NCBI GenBank assembly: GCA_963853835.1
Contig: OY970833.1
Coordinates: 13,478,474 to 13,542,473 of the forward strand
From: Calendula officinalis
Lineage: Eukaryota > Streptophyta > Magnoliopsida > Asterales > Asteraceae
Length of the DNA: 64,000 bases
Direction: 5' to 3'
In this document: positions 50,472-63,131 of the stretch, in pieces
How positions within the stretch are numbered: position 1 is the stretch's first letter
Layout: every line of letters starts with the position of its first letter
Made by a program: the position numbers and the translations under genes
The notes under the pieces: model-generated
Database searches by the model: none
What the model was told of the DNA's origin: nothing
What the model saw: only the letters and a program-made list of their open reading frames with translations

Positions 50472-53117
50472 AATAGGTGTCCATAACCCATAACCATGGC
50501 CCTTAACCCATTATAACCACTAGATGTCCATAACCCATGCCTATGGCCCTTAAACCATTATAACCACCAGCCATGACCAATAAGTAATAGGTGTCCATAA
50601 CACATACCCATGACCCTTGAACCATTAAAACCACTAGATCTCCATAACTCATAACGACAGCCCCTGAACCGTTATAACTACTAGCCATGAGCAATAGTCA
50701 ATAGAGATCCATTTTACAAGTAATAGCTGTCCATAAGCCATAACCATGGCCCTTGAACCATTATAACCACTAGAGGTCCATAACTCATACCTATGGCCCT
50801 TGAACCATTTTATCTACTAGCCATGACCAATAACCTATAGATATCCATTTTACAAGTAATAGGTGTCCATAACCCATAACCATGGCCCTTGAACCATTAT
50901 AACCACTAGATGTCCATAACTCATACCGATGGCCCTTGAACCATTATAACCACTAGATGTCCATAACTAATATTGATGGCATTTGAACCATTATAACTAC
51001 TAGCCATAACCAATAGCCTATAGATATCCATGTTACAAGTAATAGGTGTGCATAACCAATAACCATGGCTCTTGAACCATTATAACCACTAGACATGACC
51101 AATAGCCTATAGATGGCCATTTTACAAGAAATAGGTGTCCATAACCCATAACCATAGCCCTTGAACCATTATAACCACTAATTTCCATAACTCATATAGA
51201 TGGACCTTGAACCATTATAACTACTAGCCATGACCAATAGCCTATAGATATCCATTTTACAAGTAATAGGTGTCCATAACCCATAACCATGGCCCTTGAA
51301 CCATTATAACCACTAGATGTCCATAACTCATACCGAAGGCATTTGAACCATTATAACTACTAGCCATGACCAATAGCCTATAGATATCCATGTTACAAGT
51401 AATAGGTGTCCATAACCCAAACCATGGCTCTTGAACCATTATAACCACTAGAGTCCGTAACTCATACCGATGGCCCGTGAACCATTTTAACTACTAGCCG
51501 TGACCAATAACCTATAGATATCCATTCTACAAGTAATAGGTGTCCAGAACCCATAACCATGGCCCTTGAACCATTATAATCACTAGATGTCCATAACTCA
51601 TACCGATGGCCCTTGATCCATTATAACTACCAGCCATGACCAATAGCCTATAGATATCCATTTTAAAAGTAATAGGTGTCCATTACCCATAACCATGGCT
51701 CCTGAACCATAATAACCACTAGATGTCCATAACTCATATCGATGGCATTTGAACCATTATAACTACTAGCCGTGACCAATAGCCTATCGATATCCATGTC
51801 ACAAGTAATAGGTGTCCATAACAAATAACAATGGCTCTTGAACCATTATAACCACTAATGTCCATAACTCATATCGATGGACCATGAACCATTATAACTA
51901 CTAGCCATGACCAATAGCCTATAGATATCCATTTTACAAGTAATAGGTGTCCATAACTCATACCTATGGCCCTTGAACCATTAGAACCAATAGATATCCA
52001 TAACTCATACCGATGGCCATATAACCATTATAAGCACTAGCCATGACCAATAGCCTACGGATATCCATTTTACAAGTAATAGGTGTCCATAACCCATAAC
52101 CATGGCCCTTGAACCATTATAACCACTAGATGTCCATAACTCATACCGATGGCCCTTGAACCATTTTAACTACTAGCCATAACCAATAACCTATAGATAT
52201 CCATTTTACAAGTAATAGGTATCCATAACCCATAACTATGGCCCTTGAACCATTATAACCACTAGATGTCCATACCTCATACTGATGGCCCTTGAACCAT
52301 TATAACTACTAGCCATGACCAATAGCCTATAGATATCCATTTTAAAAGTTATAGGTGTCCATTACCCATAACTATGGCTCCTGAACCATTATTACCACTA
52401 GATGTCCATAACTCATATCGATGGCATTTGAACCATTATAACTACTAGCCATGACCAATAGCCTATAGATATCCATGTTACAAGTAATAGGTGTGCATAA
52501 CCAATAACCATGGCTCTTGAACCATTATAACCACTAGCTATGACCAATAGCCTATCGATGGCCATTTTACAAGAAATAGGTGTCCATAACCCATAACCAT
52601 GGCCCTTGAACCATTATAACCACTAATGTCCATAACTCATATAGATGGACCTTGAACCATTATATCTACTAGCCATGACCAATAGCCTATAGATATCCAT
52701 TTTACAAGTAATAGGTGTCTATAACCCATAACCATGGCCCTTGAACCATTATAACCACTAGATGTCCATAACTCATACCGAAGGCATTTGAACCATTATA
52801 ACTACTAGCCATGACCAATAGCCTATAGATATCCATGTTACAAGTAATAGGTGTCCATAACCCATAACCATGGCCCTGGAACCATTATAACCACTAGATG
52901 CCAATAACTCATAACGATGGCCCTTGAACAATTTTAACTACTAGCCATGACCAATAGCCTATAGATATCCATTTTACAAGTAATAGGTGTCCATAACCCA
53001 TAACCATGGCCCTTGAACCATTATAACCACTAGATGTCCATAACTCATACCGATGGCCTTTGAACCATTATAAGTACTAGCCTTGACCAATAACCTATAG
53101 ACAATAATTTTACAAGT
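50472..53117 (+). repeat. Alpha HOR, complete unit (2646 bp, phased on m3)
   Basis: From m3 at 50472 to the next m3 at 53118 the full alpha order is kept. Private changes include CATGCCTATGG near 50536, CTAATATTGATGG near 50967, CCATTCTACAAG near 51523 and CTAGCTATGACC near 52535. Confidence 0.92.
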
Positions 53118-54441
53118 AATAGGTGTCCATAACCCATAACCATGGCCCTTAACCCATTATAACCACTAGATGTCCATAACCCATGCCCATGGCCCTTAAA
53201 CCATTATAACTACCAGCCATGACCAATAAGTAATAGGTGTCCATAACACATACCCATGACCCTTGAACCATTAAAACCACTAGATCTCCATAACTCATAA
53301 CGACAGCCCCTGAACCGTTATAACTACTAGCCATGAGCAATAGTCAATAGAGATCCATTTTACAAGTAATAGCTGTCCATAAGCCATAACCATGGCCCTT
53401 GAACCATTATAACCACTAGAGGTCCATAACTCATACCTATGGCCCTTGAACCATTTTATCTACTAGCCATGACCAATAACCTATAGATATCCATTTTACA
53501 AGTAATAGGTGTCCATAACCCATAACCATGGCCCTTGAACCATTATAACCACTAGATGTCCATAACTCATACCGATGGCCCTTGAACTATTATAACCACT
53601 AGATGTCCATAACTCATACCGATGGCCCTTGATCCATTATAACTACTAGCCATGACCAATAGCCTATAGATATCCATTTAAAAAGTAATAGGTGTCCATT
53701 ACCCATAACCATGGCTCCTGAACCATGATAACCACTAGATGTCCATAACTCATATCGATGGCATTTGAACCATTATAACTACTAGCCATGACCAATAGCC
53801 TATTGATATCCATGTCACAAATAATAGGTGTCCATAACAAATAACAATGGCTCTTGAACCATTATAACCACTAGCCTGTAGATGGCCATTTTACAAGAGA
53901 TAGGTGTCCATAACCCATAACCATGGCCCTTGAACCATTATAACCACTAATGTCCATAACTCATATCGATGGACCTTGAACCATTATAGCTACTAGCCAT
54001 GACCAATAGCCTATAGATATCCATTTTACAAGTAATAGGTGTCCATAACTCATACCTATGGCCCTTGAACCATTATAACCACTAGATGTCCATAACTCAT
54101 ACCGAAGGCATTTGAACCATTATAACTACTAGCCATGACCAATAGCCTATAGATATCCATGTTACAAGTAATAGGTGTCCATAACCCATAACCATGGCCC
54201 TGGAACCATTATAACCACTAGATGCCAATAACTCATAACGATGGCCCTTGAACAATTTTAACTACTAGCCATGACCAATAGCCTATAGATATCCATTTTA
54301 CAAGTAATAGGTGTCCATAACCCATAACCATGGCCCTTGAACCATTATAACCACTAGATGTCCATAACTCATACCGATGGCCTTTGAACCATTATAAGTA
54401 CTAGCCTTGACCAATAACCTATAGACAATAATTTTACAAGT
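53118..54441 (+). repeat. Alpha/beta hybrid unit (1324 bp)
   Basis: m3-m5 (53118, 53232, 53368) are followed by b4-b7 (53504, 53687, 53823, 53899). A fused monomer (54034-54169) has the A of b8 (CATACCTATGG) and the B and C of m20 or m9 (CCGAAGGCATTT, CCATGTTACAAG). Alpha m1 and m2 (54170, 54306) follow. Confidence 0.88.
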
Positions 54442-55857
54442 AATAGGTGTCCATAACCCATAACCATGGCCCTTAACCCATTATAACCACTAGATGTCCA
54501 TAACCCATGCCCATGGCCCTTAAACCATTATAACTACCAGCCATGACCAATAAGTAATAGGTGTCCATAACACATACCCATGACCCTTGAACCATTAAAA
54601 CCACTAGATCTCCATAACTCATAACGACAGCCCCTGAACCGTTATAACTACTAGCCATGAGCAATAGTCAATAGAGATCCATTTTACAAGTAATAGCTGT
54701 CCATAAGCCATAATCATGGCCCTTGAACCATTATAACCACTAGAGGTCCATAACTCATACCTATGACCCTTGAACCATTTTATCTACTAGCCATGACCAA
54801 TAACCTATAGATATCCATTTTACAAGTAATAGGTGTCCATAACCCATAACCATGGCCCTTGAACCATTATAACCACTAGATGTCCATAACTCATACCGAT
54901 GGCCCTTGAACCATTATAACCACTAGATGTCCATAACTCATATCGATGGCCCTTGATCCATTATAACTACTAGCCATGACCAATAGCCTATAGATATCCA
55001 TTTAAAAAGTAATAGGTGTCCATTACCCATAACCATGGCTCCTGAACCATGATAACCACTAGATGTCCATAACTCATATCGATGGCATTTGAACCATTAT
55101 AACTACTAGCCATGACCAATAGCCTATTGATATCCATGTCACAAATAATAGGTGTCCATAACAAATAACAATGGCTCTTGAACCATTATAACCACTAGCC
55201 TGTAGATGGCCATTTTACAAGAGATAGGTGTCCATAACCCATAACCATGGCCCTTGAACCATTATAACCACTAATGTCCATAACTCATATCGATGGACCT
55301 TGAACCATTATAGCTACTAGCCATGACCAATAGCCTATAGATATCCATTTTACAAGTAATAGGTGTCCACAACTCATACCTATGGCCCTTGAACCATTAG
55401 AACCAATAGATATCCATAACTCATACCGATGGCCCTATAACCATTATAAGCACTAGCCATGTAGCCTACGGATATCCATTTTACAAGGAATAGGTGTCCA
55501 TAACCCATAACCATGGCCCTTGAACCATTATAACCACTAGATGTCCATAACACATACCGATGGCCCTCGAACCATTTTAACTACTAGCCATGACATATAA
55601 CCCATAACCACGGCCCTTGAACCATTATAACTACTAGATGTCCATAACTCATATTGATGGCCCTTGAACAATTTTAACTACTAGCCATGACCAATAGCCT
55701 ATAGATATCCATTTTACAAGAAATAGGTGTCCATAACTCACACCCGTGGCCCTTGAACCATTATAACCACTAGATGTCCATAAATCATACCGACGGCCTT
55801 TGAACCATTATAACTACAAGCCTTGACCAATAACCTATAGACAATAATTTTAGAAGT
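54442..55857 (+). repeat. Alpha/beta hybrid unit (1416 bp)
   Basis: m3-m5 are alpha type (AATAGCTGTCC opens m5 at 54692). From 54828 the tract is beta (b4, 183 bp, through b10 at 55722). It still carries the ATTTAAAAAGT and ACCATGATAACC hybrid markers in b4/b5. The b10 is of the rarer beta subtype (AAATCATACCGACGG), joining smoothly to the beta unit that follows. Length from m3 to b1 is 1416 bp. Confidence 0.88.
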
Positions 55858-57273
55858 AATAGGTGTCCATAACCCATAACCATGGCCCTTGACCCACTAT
55901 AACCACTAGATGTCCATAACCCATGCCCATGGCCCTTAAACCTTTATAGCCACCAGCCATGACCAATAAGTAATAGGTGTCCATAACACATACCCATGAC
56001 CCTTGAACCATTAAAACCACTAGATCTCCAAAACTCATAACGACAGCCCTTGAACCGTTATAACTACTAGCCATGAGCAATAGTCAATAGAGATCCATGT
56101 TACAAGTAATAGGTGTCCATAACCCATAACCATGGCCCTTGAACCATTATAACCACTAGATGTCCATAACTCATACCTATGGCCCTTGAACCATTTTACC
56201 TACTAGCCATGACCAATAACCTATAGATATGCATTGTACAAGTAATAGGTCTCCATAACCCATAACCATGGCCCTTGAACCATTATAACCACTAGATGTC
56301 CATAACTCATACCGATGGCCCTTGAACCATTATAACCACTAGATGTCCATAACTCATACCGATGGCCCTTGATCCATTATAACTACTAGCCATGACCAAT
56401 AGCCTATAGATATCCATTTTAAAAGTAATAGGTGTCCATTACCCATAACCATGGCTCCTGAACCATAATAACCACTAGATGTCCATAACTCATATCGATG
56501 GCATTTGAACCATTATAACTACTAGCCATGACCAATAGCCTATTGATATCCATGTCACAAATAATAGGTGTCCATAACAAATAACAATGGCTCTTGAACC
56601 ATTATTACCACTAGCCTGTAGATGGCCATTTTACAAGAGATAGGTGTCCATAACCCATAACCATGGCCCTTGAACCATTATAACCACTAATGTCCATAAC
56701 TCATATCGATGGACCTTGAACCATTATAACTACTAGCCATGACCAATAGCCTATAGATATCCATTTTACAAGTAATAGGTGTCCATAACTCATACCTATG
56801 GCCCTTGAACCATTAGAACCAATAGATATCCATAACTCATACCGATGGCCCTATAACCATTATAAGCACTAGCCATGTAGCCTACGGATATCCATTTTAC
56901 AAGTAATAGGTGTCCATAACCCATAACCATGGCCCTTGAACCATTATAACCACTAGATGTCCATAACTCATACCGATGGCCCTCGAACCATTTTAACTAC
57001 TAGCCATGACCTATAACCCATAACCACGGCCCTTGAACCATTATAACTACTAGATGTCCATAACTCATACTGATGGCCCTTGAACAATTTTAACTACTAG
57101 CCATGACCAATAGCCTATAGATATCCATTTTACAAGTAATAGGTGTCCATAACTCACACCCGTGGCCCTTGAACCATTATAACCACTAGATGTCCATAAA
57201 TCATACCGACGGCCTTTGAACCATTATAACTACAAGCCTTGACCAATAACCTATAGAAAATAATTTTAGAAGT
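55858..57273 (+). repeat. Beta HOR unit, second array (1416 bp)
   Basis: This is a complete b1-b10 unit of the rarer subtype (CATAACGAC in b2) but with AATAGGTCTCC opening b4, a variant otherwise typical of the common subtype. It is therefore a mixed haplotype. Private change: GATATGCATTGTAC near 56227. Confidence 0.92.
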
Positions 57274-58553
57274 AATAGGTGTCCATAACCCATAACCATG
57301 GCCCTTGACCCACTATAACCACTAGATGTCCATAACCCATGCCCATGGCCCTTAAACCTTTATAGCCACCAGCCATGACCAATAAGTAATAGGTGTCCAT
57401 AACACATACCCATGACCCTTGAACCATTAAAACCACTAGATCTCCAAAACTCATAACGACAGCCCTTGAACCGTTATAACTACTAGCCATGAGCAATAGT
57501 CAATAGAGATCCATGTTACTAGTAATAGGTGTCCATGACCCATAACCATGGCCCTTGAACCATTATAACCACTAGATGTCCATAACTCATACCTATGGCC
57601 CTTGAACCATTTTACCTACTAGCCATGACCAATAACCTATAGATATCCATTGTACAAGTAATAGGTGTCCATAACCCATAACCATGGCCCTTGAACCATT
57701 ATAACCACTAGATGTCCATAACTCATACCGATGGCCCTTGAACCATTATAACCACTAGATGTCCATAACTCATACCGATGGCCCTTGATCCATTATAACT
57801 ACTAGCCATGACCAATAGCCTATAGATATCCATTTTAAAAGTAATAGGTGTCCATTACCCATAACCATGGCTCCTGAACCATAATAACCACTAGATGTCC
57901 ATAACTCATATCGATGGCATTTGAACCATTATAACTACTAGCCATGACCAATAGCCTATTGATATCCATGTCACAAATAATAGGTGTCCATAACAAATAA
58001 CAATGGCTCTTGAACCATTATTACCACTAGCCTGTAGATGGCCATTTTAGAAGAGATAGGTGTCCATAACCCATAACCATGGCCCTTGAACCATTATAAC
58101 CACTAACGTCCATAACTCATATCGATGGACCTTGAATCATTATAACTACTAGCCATGACCAATAGCCTATAGATATGCATTTTACAAGTAATAGGTGTCC
58201 ATAACTCATACCTATGGCCCTTGAACCATTAGAACCAATAGATATCCATAACTCATACCGATGGACCTATAACCATTATAAGCACTAGCCATGTAGCCTA
58301 CGGATATCCATTTTACAAGTAATAGGTGTCCATAACCCATAACCATGGCCCTTGAACCATTATAACCACTAGATGTCCATAACTCATACCGTTGGCCCTC
58401 GAACGATTTTAACTACTAGCCATGACCTATAACCCATAACCGCGGCCCTTGAACCATTATAACTACTAGATGTCCATAACTCATACTGTTGGCCCTTGAG
58501 CAATTTTAACTACTAGCCATGACTAATAGCCTATAGATATCCATGTTACAAGT
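57274..58553 (+). repeat. Beta HOR unit, second array, b1-b9 (1280 bp)
   Basis: b1-b9 follow beta order. The b6-b9 part shares TTTTAGAAGAGATAGG, CACTAACGTCC, GATATGCATTTTAC, GATGGACCTATAACC and CCGTTGGCCCTCGAACGATT with 9660-10055, a combination not seen in any other unit. After b9 the C sub-repeat reads CCATGTTACAAG, the ending of alpha m6, and the next monomer is alpha m7, so the beta-to-alpha switch lies in that C. Confidence 0.88.
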
Positions 58554-61500
58554 AATAGGTGTGCATAACCAATAACCATGGCTCTTGAACCATTATAACC
58601 ACTAGACATGACCAATAGCCTATAGATGGCCATTTTACAAGAAATAGGTGTCCATAACCCATAACCATAGCCCTTGAACCATTATAACCACTAATTTCCA
58701 TAACTCATATAGATGGACCTTGAACCATTATAACTACTAGCCATGACCAATAGCCTATAGATATCCATTTTACAAGTAATAGGTGTCCATAACCCATAAC
58801 CATGGCCCTTGAACCATTATAACCACTAGATGTCCATAACTCATACCGAAGGCATTTGAACCATTATAACTACTAGCCATGACCAATAGCCTATAGATAT
58901 CCATGTTACAAGTAATAGGTGTCCATAACCCAAACCATGGCTCTTGAACCATTATAACCACTAGAGTCCGTAACTCATACCGATGGCCCGTGAACCATTT
59001 TAACTAGTAGTCGTGACCAATAACCTATAGATATCCATTTTACAAGTAATAGGTGTCCAGAACCCATAACCATGGCCCTTGAACCATTATAATCACTAGA
59101 TGTCCATAACTCGTACCGATGGCCCTTGATCCATTATAACTACCAGCCATGACCAATAGCCTATAGATATCCATTTTAAAAGTAATAGGTGTCCATTACC
59201 CATAACCATGGCTCCTGAACCATAATAACCACTAGATGTCCATAACTCATATCGATGGCATTTGAACCATTATAACTACTAGCCGTGACCAATAGCCTAT
59301 TGATATCCATGTCACAAGTAATAGGTGTCCATAACAAATAACAATGGCTCTTGAACCATTATAACCACTAATGTCCATAACTCATATCGATGGACCATGA
59401 ACCATTATAACTACTAGCCATGACCAATAGCGTATAGATATCCATTTTACAAGTAATAGGTGTCCATAACTCATACCTATGGCCCTTGAACCATTAGAAC
59501 CAATAGATATCCATAACTCATACCGATGGCCATATAACCATTATAAGCACTAGCCATGACCAATAGCCTACGGATATCCATTTTACAAGTAATAGGTGTC
59601 CATAACCCATAACCATGGCCCTTGAACCATTATAACCACTAGATGTCCATAACTCATATCGATGGCCCTTGAACCATTTTAACTACTAGCCATAACCAAT
59701 AACCTATAGATATCCATTTTACAAGTAATATGTATCCATAACCCATAACTATGGCCCTTGAACCATTATAACCACTAGATGTCCATACCTCATACTGATG
59801 GCCCTTGAACCATTATAACTACTAGCCATGACCAATAGCCTATAGATATCCATTTTAAAAGTTATAGGTGTCCATTACCCATAACTATGGCTCCTGAACC
59901 ATTATTACCACTAGATGTCCATAACTCATACCGAAGGCATTTGAACCATTATAACTACTTGCCATGACCAATAGCCTATAGATATCCATGTTACAAGTAA
60001 TAGGTGTCCACAACCCAAACCATGGCTCTTGAACCATTATAACCACTAGAGTCCGTAACTCATACCGATGGCCCGTGAACCATTTTAACTACTAGCCGTG
60101 ACCAATAACCTATAGATATCCATTTTACAAGTAATAGGTGTCCAGAACCCATAACCATGGCCCTTGAACCATTATAATCACTAGATGTCCATAACTCGTA
60201 CCGATGGCCCTTGATCCATTATAACTACCAGCCATGACCAATAGCCTATAGATATCCATTTTAAAAGTAATAGGTGTCCATTACCCATAACCATGGCTCC
60301 TGAACCATAATAACCACTAGATGTCCATAACTCATATCGATGGCATTTGAACCATTATAACTACTAGCCGTGACCAATAGCCTATTGATATCCATGTCAC
60401 AAGTAATAGGTGTCCATAACAAATAACAATGGCTCTTGAACCATTATAACCACTAATGTCCATAACTCATATCGATGGACCATGAACCATTATAACTACT
60501 AGCCATGACCAATAGCCTATAGTTATCCATTTTACAAGTAATAGGTGTCCATAACTCATACCTATGGCCCTTGAACCATTAGAACCAATAGATATCCATA
60601 ACTCATACCGATGGCCATATAACCATTATAAGCACTAGCCATGACCAATAGCCTACGGATATCCATTTTACAAGTAATAGGTGTCCATAACCCATAACCA
60701 TGGCCCTTGAACCATTATAACCACTAGATGTCCATAACTCATATCGATGGCCCTTGAACCATTTTAACTACTAGCCATAACCAATAACCTATAGATATCC
60801 ATTTCACAAGTAATATGTATCCATAACCCATAACTATGGCCCTTGAACCATTATAATCACTAGATGTCCATACCTCATACTGATGGCCCTTGAACCATTA
60901 TAACTACTAGCCATGACCAATAGCCTATAGATATCCATTTTAAAAGTTATAGGTGTCCATTACCCATAACTATGGCTCCTGAACCATTATAACCACTAGA
61001 TGTCCATAACTCATATCGATGGCATTTGAACCATTATAACTACTAGCCATGACCAATAGCCTATAGATATCCATGTTACAAGTAATAGGTGTGCATAACC
61101 AATAACCATGGCTCTTGAACCATTATAACCACTAGCCATGACCAATAGCCTATCGATGGCCATTTTACAAGAAATAGGTGTCCATAACCCATAACCATGG
61201 CCCTAGAACCATTATAACCACTAATGTCCATAACTCATATAAATGGACCTTGAACCATTATATCTACTAGCCATGACCAATAGCCTATAGATATCCATTT
61301 TACAAGTAATAGGTGTCTATAACCCATAACCATGGCCCTTGAACCATTATAACCACTAGATGTCCATAACTCATACCGAAGGCATTTGAACCATTATAAC
61401 TACTAGCCATGACCAATAGCCTATAGATATCCATGTTACAAGTAATAGGTGTCCATAACCCATAACCATGGCCCTGGAACCATTATAACCACTAGATGCC

Positions 61501-61715
61501 AATAACTCATAACGATGGCCCTTGAACAATTTTAACTACTAGCCATGACCAATAGCCTATAGATATCCATTTTACAAGTAATAGGTGTCCATAACCCATA
61601 ACCATGGCCCTTGAACCATTATAACCACTAGATGTCCATAACTCATACCGATGGCCTTTGAACCATTATAAGTACTAGCCTTGACCAATAACCTATAGAC
61701 AATAATTTTACAAGT
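58554..61715 (+). repeat. Alpha tract m7-m2 with 1085-bp duplication
   Basis: m7-m16 start at 58554, 58643, 58778, 58914, 59048, 59184, 59320, 59455, 59591 and 59727. The monomer at 59863 begins as m17 and changes to m9 sequence in its B (CCGAAGGCATTT). m10-m17 then repeat (59999-61083) before m18-m20, m1 and m2. The two copies share variants not seen in other alpha units, such as ACTCGTACCGATGG in m11. Confidence 0.88.
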
Positions 61716-63131
61716 AATAGGTGTCCATAACCCATAACCATGGCCCTTAACCCATTATAACCACTAGATGTCCATAACCCATGCCCATGGCCCTTAAACC
61801 ATTATACCCACCAGCCATGACCAATAAGTAATAGGTGTCCATAACACATACCCATGACCCTTGAACCATTAAAACCACTAGATCTCCATAACTCATAACG
61901 ACAGCCCCTGAACCGTTATAACTACTAGCCATGAGCAATAGTCAATAGAGATCCATTTTACAAGTAATAGCTGTCCATAAGCCATAACCATGGCCCTTGA
62001 ACCATTATAACGACTAGAGGTCCATAACTCATACCTATGGCCCTTGAACCATTTTATCTACTAGCCATGACCAATAACCTATAGATATCCATTTTACAAG
62101 TAATAGGTGTCCATAACCCATAACCATGGCCCTTGAACCATTATAACCACTAGATGTCCATAACTCATACCGATGGCCCTTGAACCATTATAACCACTAG
62201 ATGTCCATAACTCATACCGATGGCCCTTGATCCATTATAACTACTAGCCATGACCAATAGCCTATAGATATCCATTTAAAAAGTAATAGGTGTCCATTAC
62301 CCATAACCATGGCTCCTGAACCATGATAACCACTAGATGTCCATAACTCATATCGATGGCATTTGAACCATTATAACTACTAGCCATGACCAATAGCCTA
62401 TTGATATCCATGTCACAAATAATAGGTGTCCATAACAAATAACAATGGCTCTTGAACCATTATAACCACTAGCCTGTAGATGGCCATTTTACAAGAGATA
62501 GGTGTCCATAACCCATAACCATGGCACTTGAACCATTATAACCACTAATGTCCATAACTCATATCGATGGACCTTGAACCATTATAACTACTAGCCATGA
62601 CCAATAGCCTATAGATATCCATTTTACAAGTAATAGGTGTCCATAACTCATACCTATGGCCCTTGAACCATTAGAACCAATAGATATCCATAACTCATAC
62701 CGATGGCCCTATAACCATTATAAGCACTAGCCATGTAGCCTACGGATATCCATTTTACAAGTAATAGGTGTCCATAACCCATAACCATGGCCCTTGAACC
62801 ATTATAACCACTAGATGTCCATAACACATACCGATGGCCCTCGAACCATTTTAACTACTAGCCATGACATATAACCCATAACCACGGCCCTTGAACCATT
62901 ATAACTACTAGATGTCCATAACTCATACTGATGGCCCTTGAACAATTTTAACTACTAGCCATGACCAATAGCCTATAGATATCCATTTTACAAGTAATAG
63001 GTGTCCATAACTCACACCCGTGGCCCTTGAACCATTATAACCACTAGATGTCCATAACTCATACCGATGGCCTTTGAACCATTATAACTACTAGCCTTGA
63101 CCAATAACCTATAGACAATAATTTTAGAAGT
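61716..63131 (+). repeat. Alpha/beta hybrid unit (1416 bp)
   Basis: m3 61716, m4 61830 and m5 61966 are alpha type (ATTATACCCACC in m3, ATAACGACTAG in m5). b4 62102, b5 62285, b6 62421, b7 62497, b8 62632, b9 62763 and b10 62996 are beta type with the ATTTAAAAAGT marker. The layout is the same as at 54442-55857, but the b10 here is of the common subtype (AACTCATACCGATGG, TACTAGCC). Confidence 0.88.

Noticed and set aside
54442..55857. A separate 1377-bp HOR period
   Set aside because: This spacing appears only when ends of open frames of different lengths are compared. Counting from monomer start to monomer start (54442 to 55858, and 61716 to 63132) gives 1416 bp.
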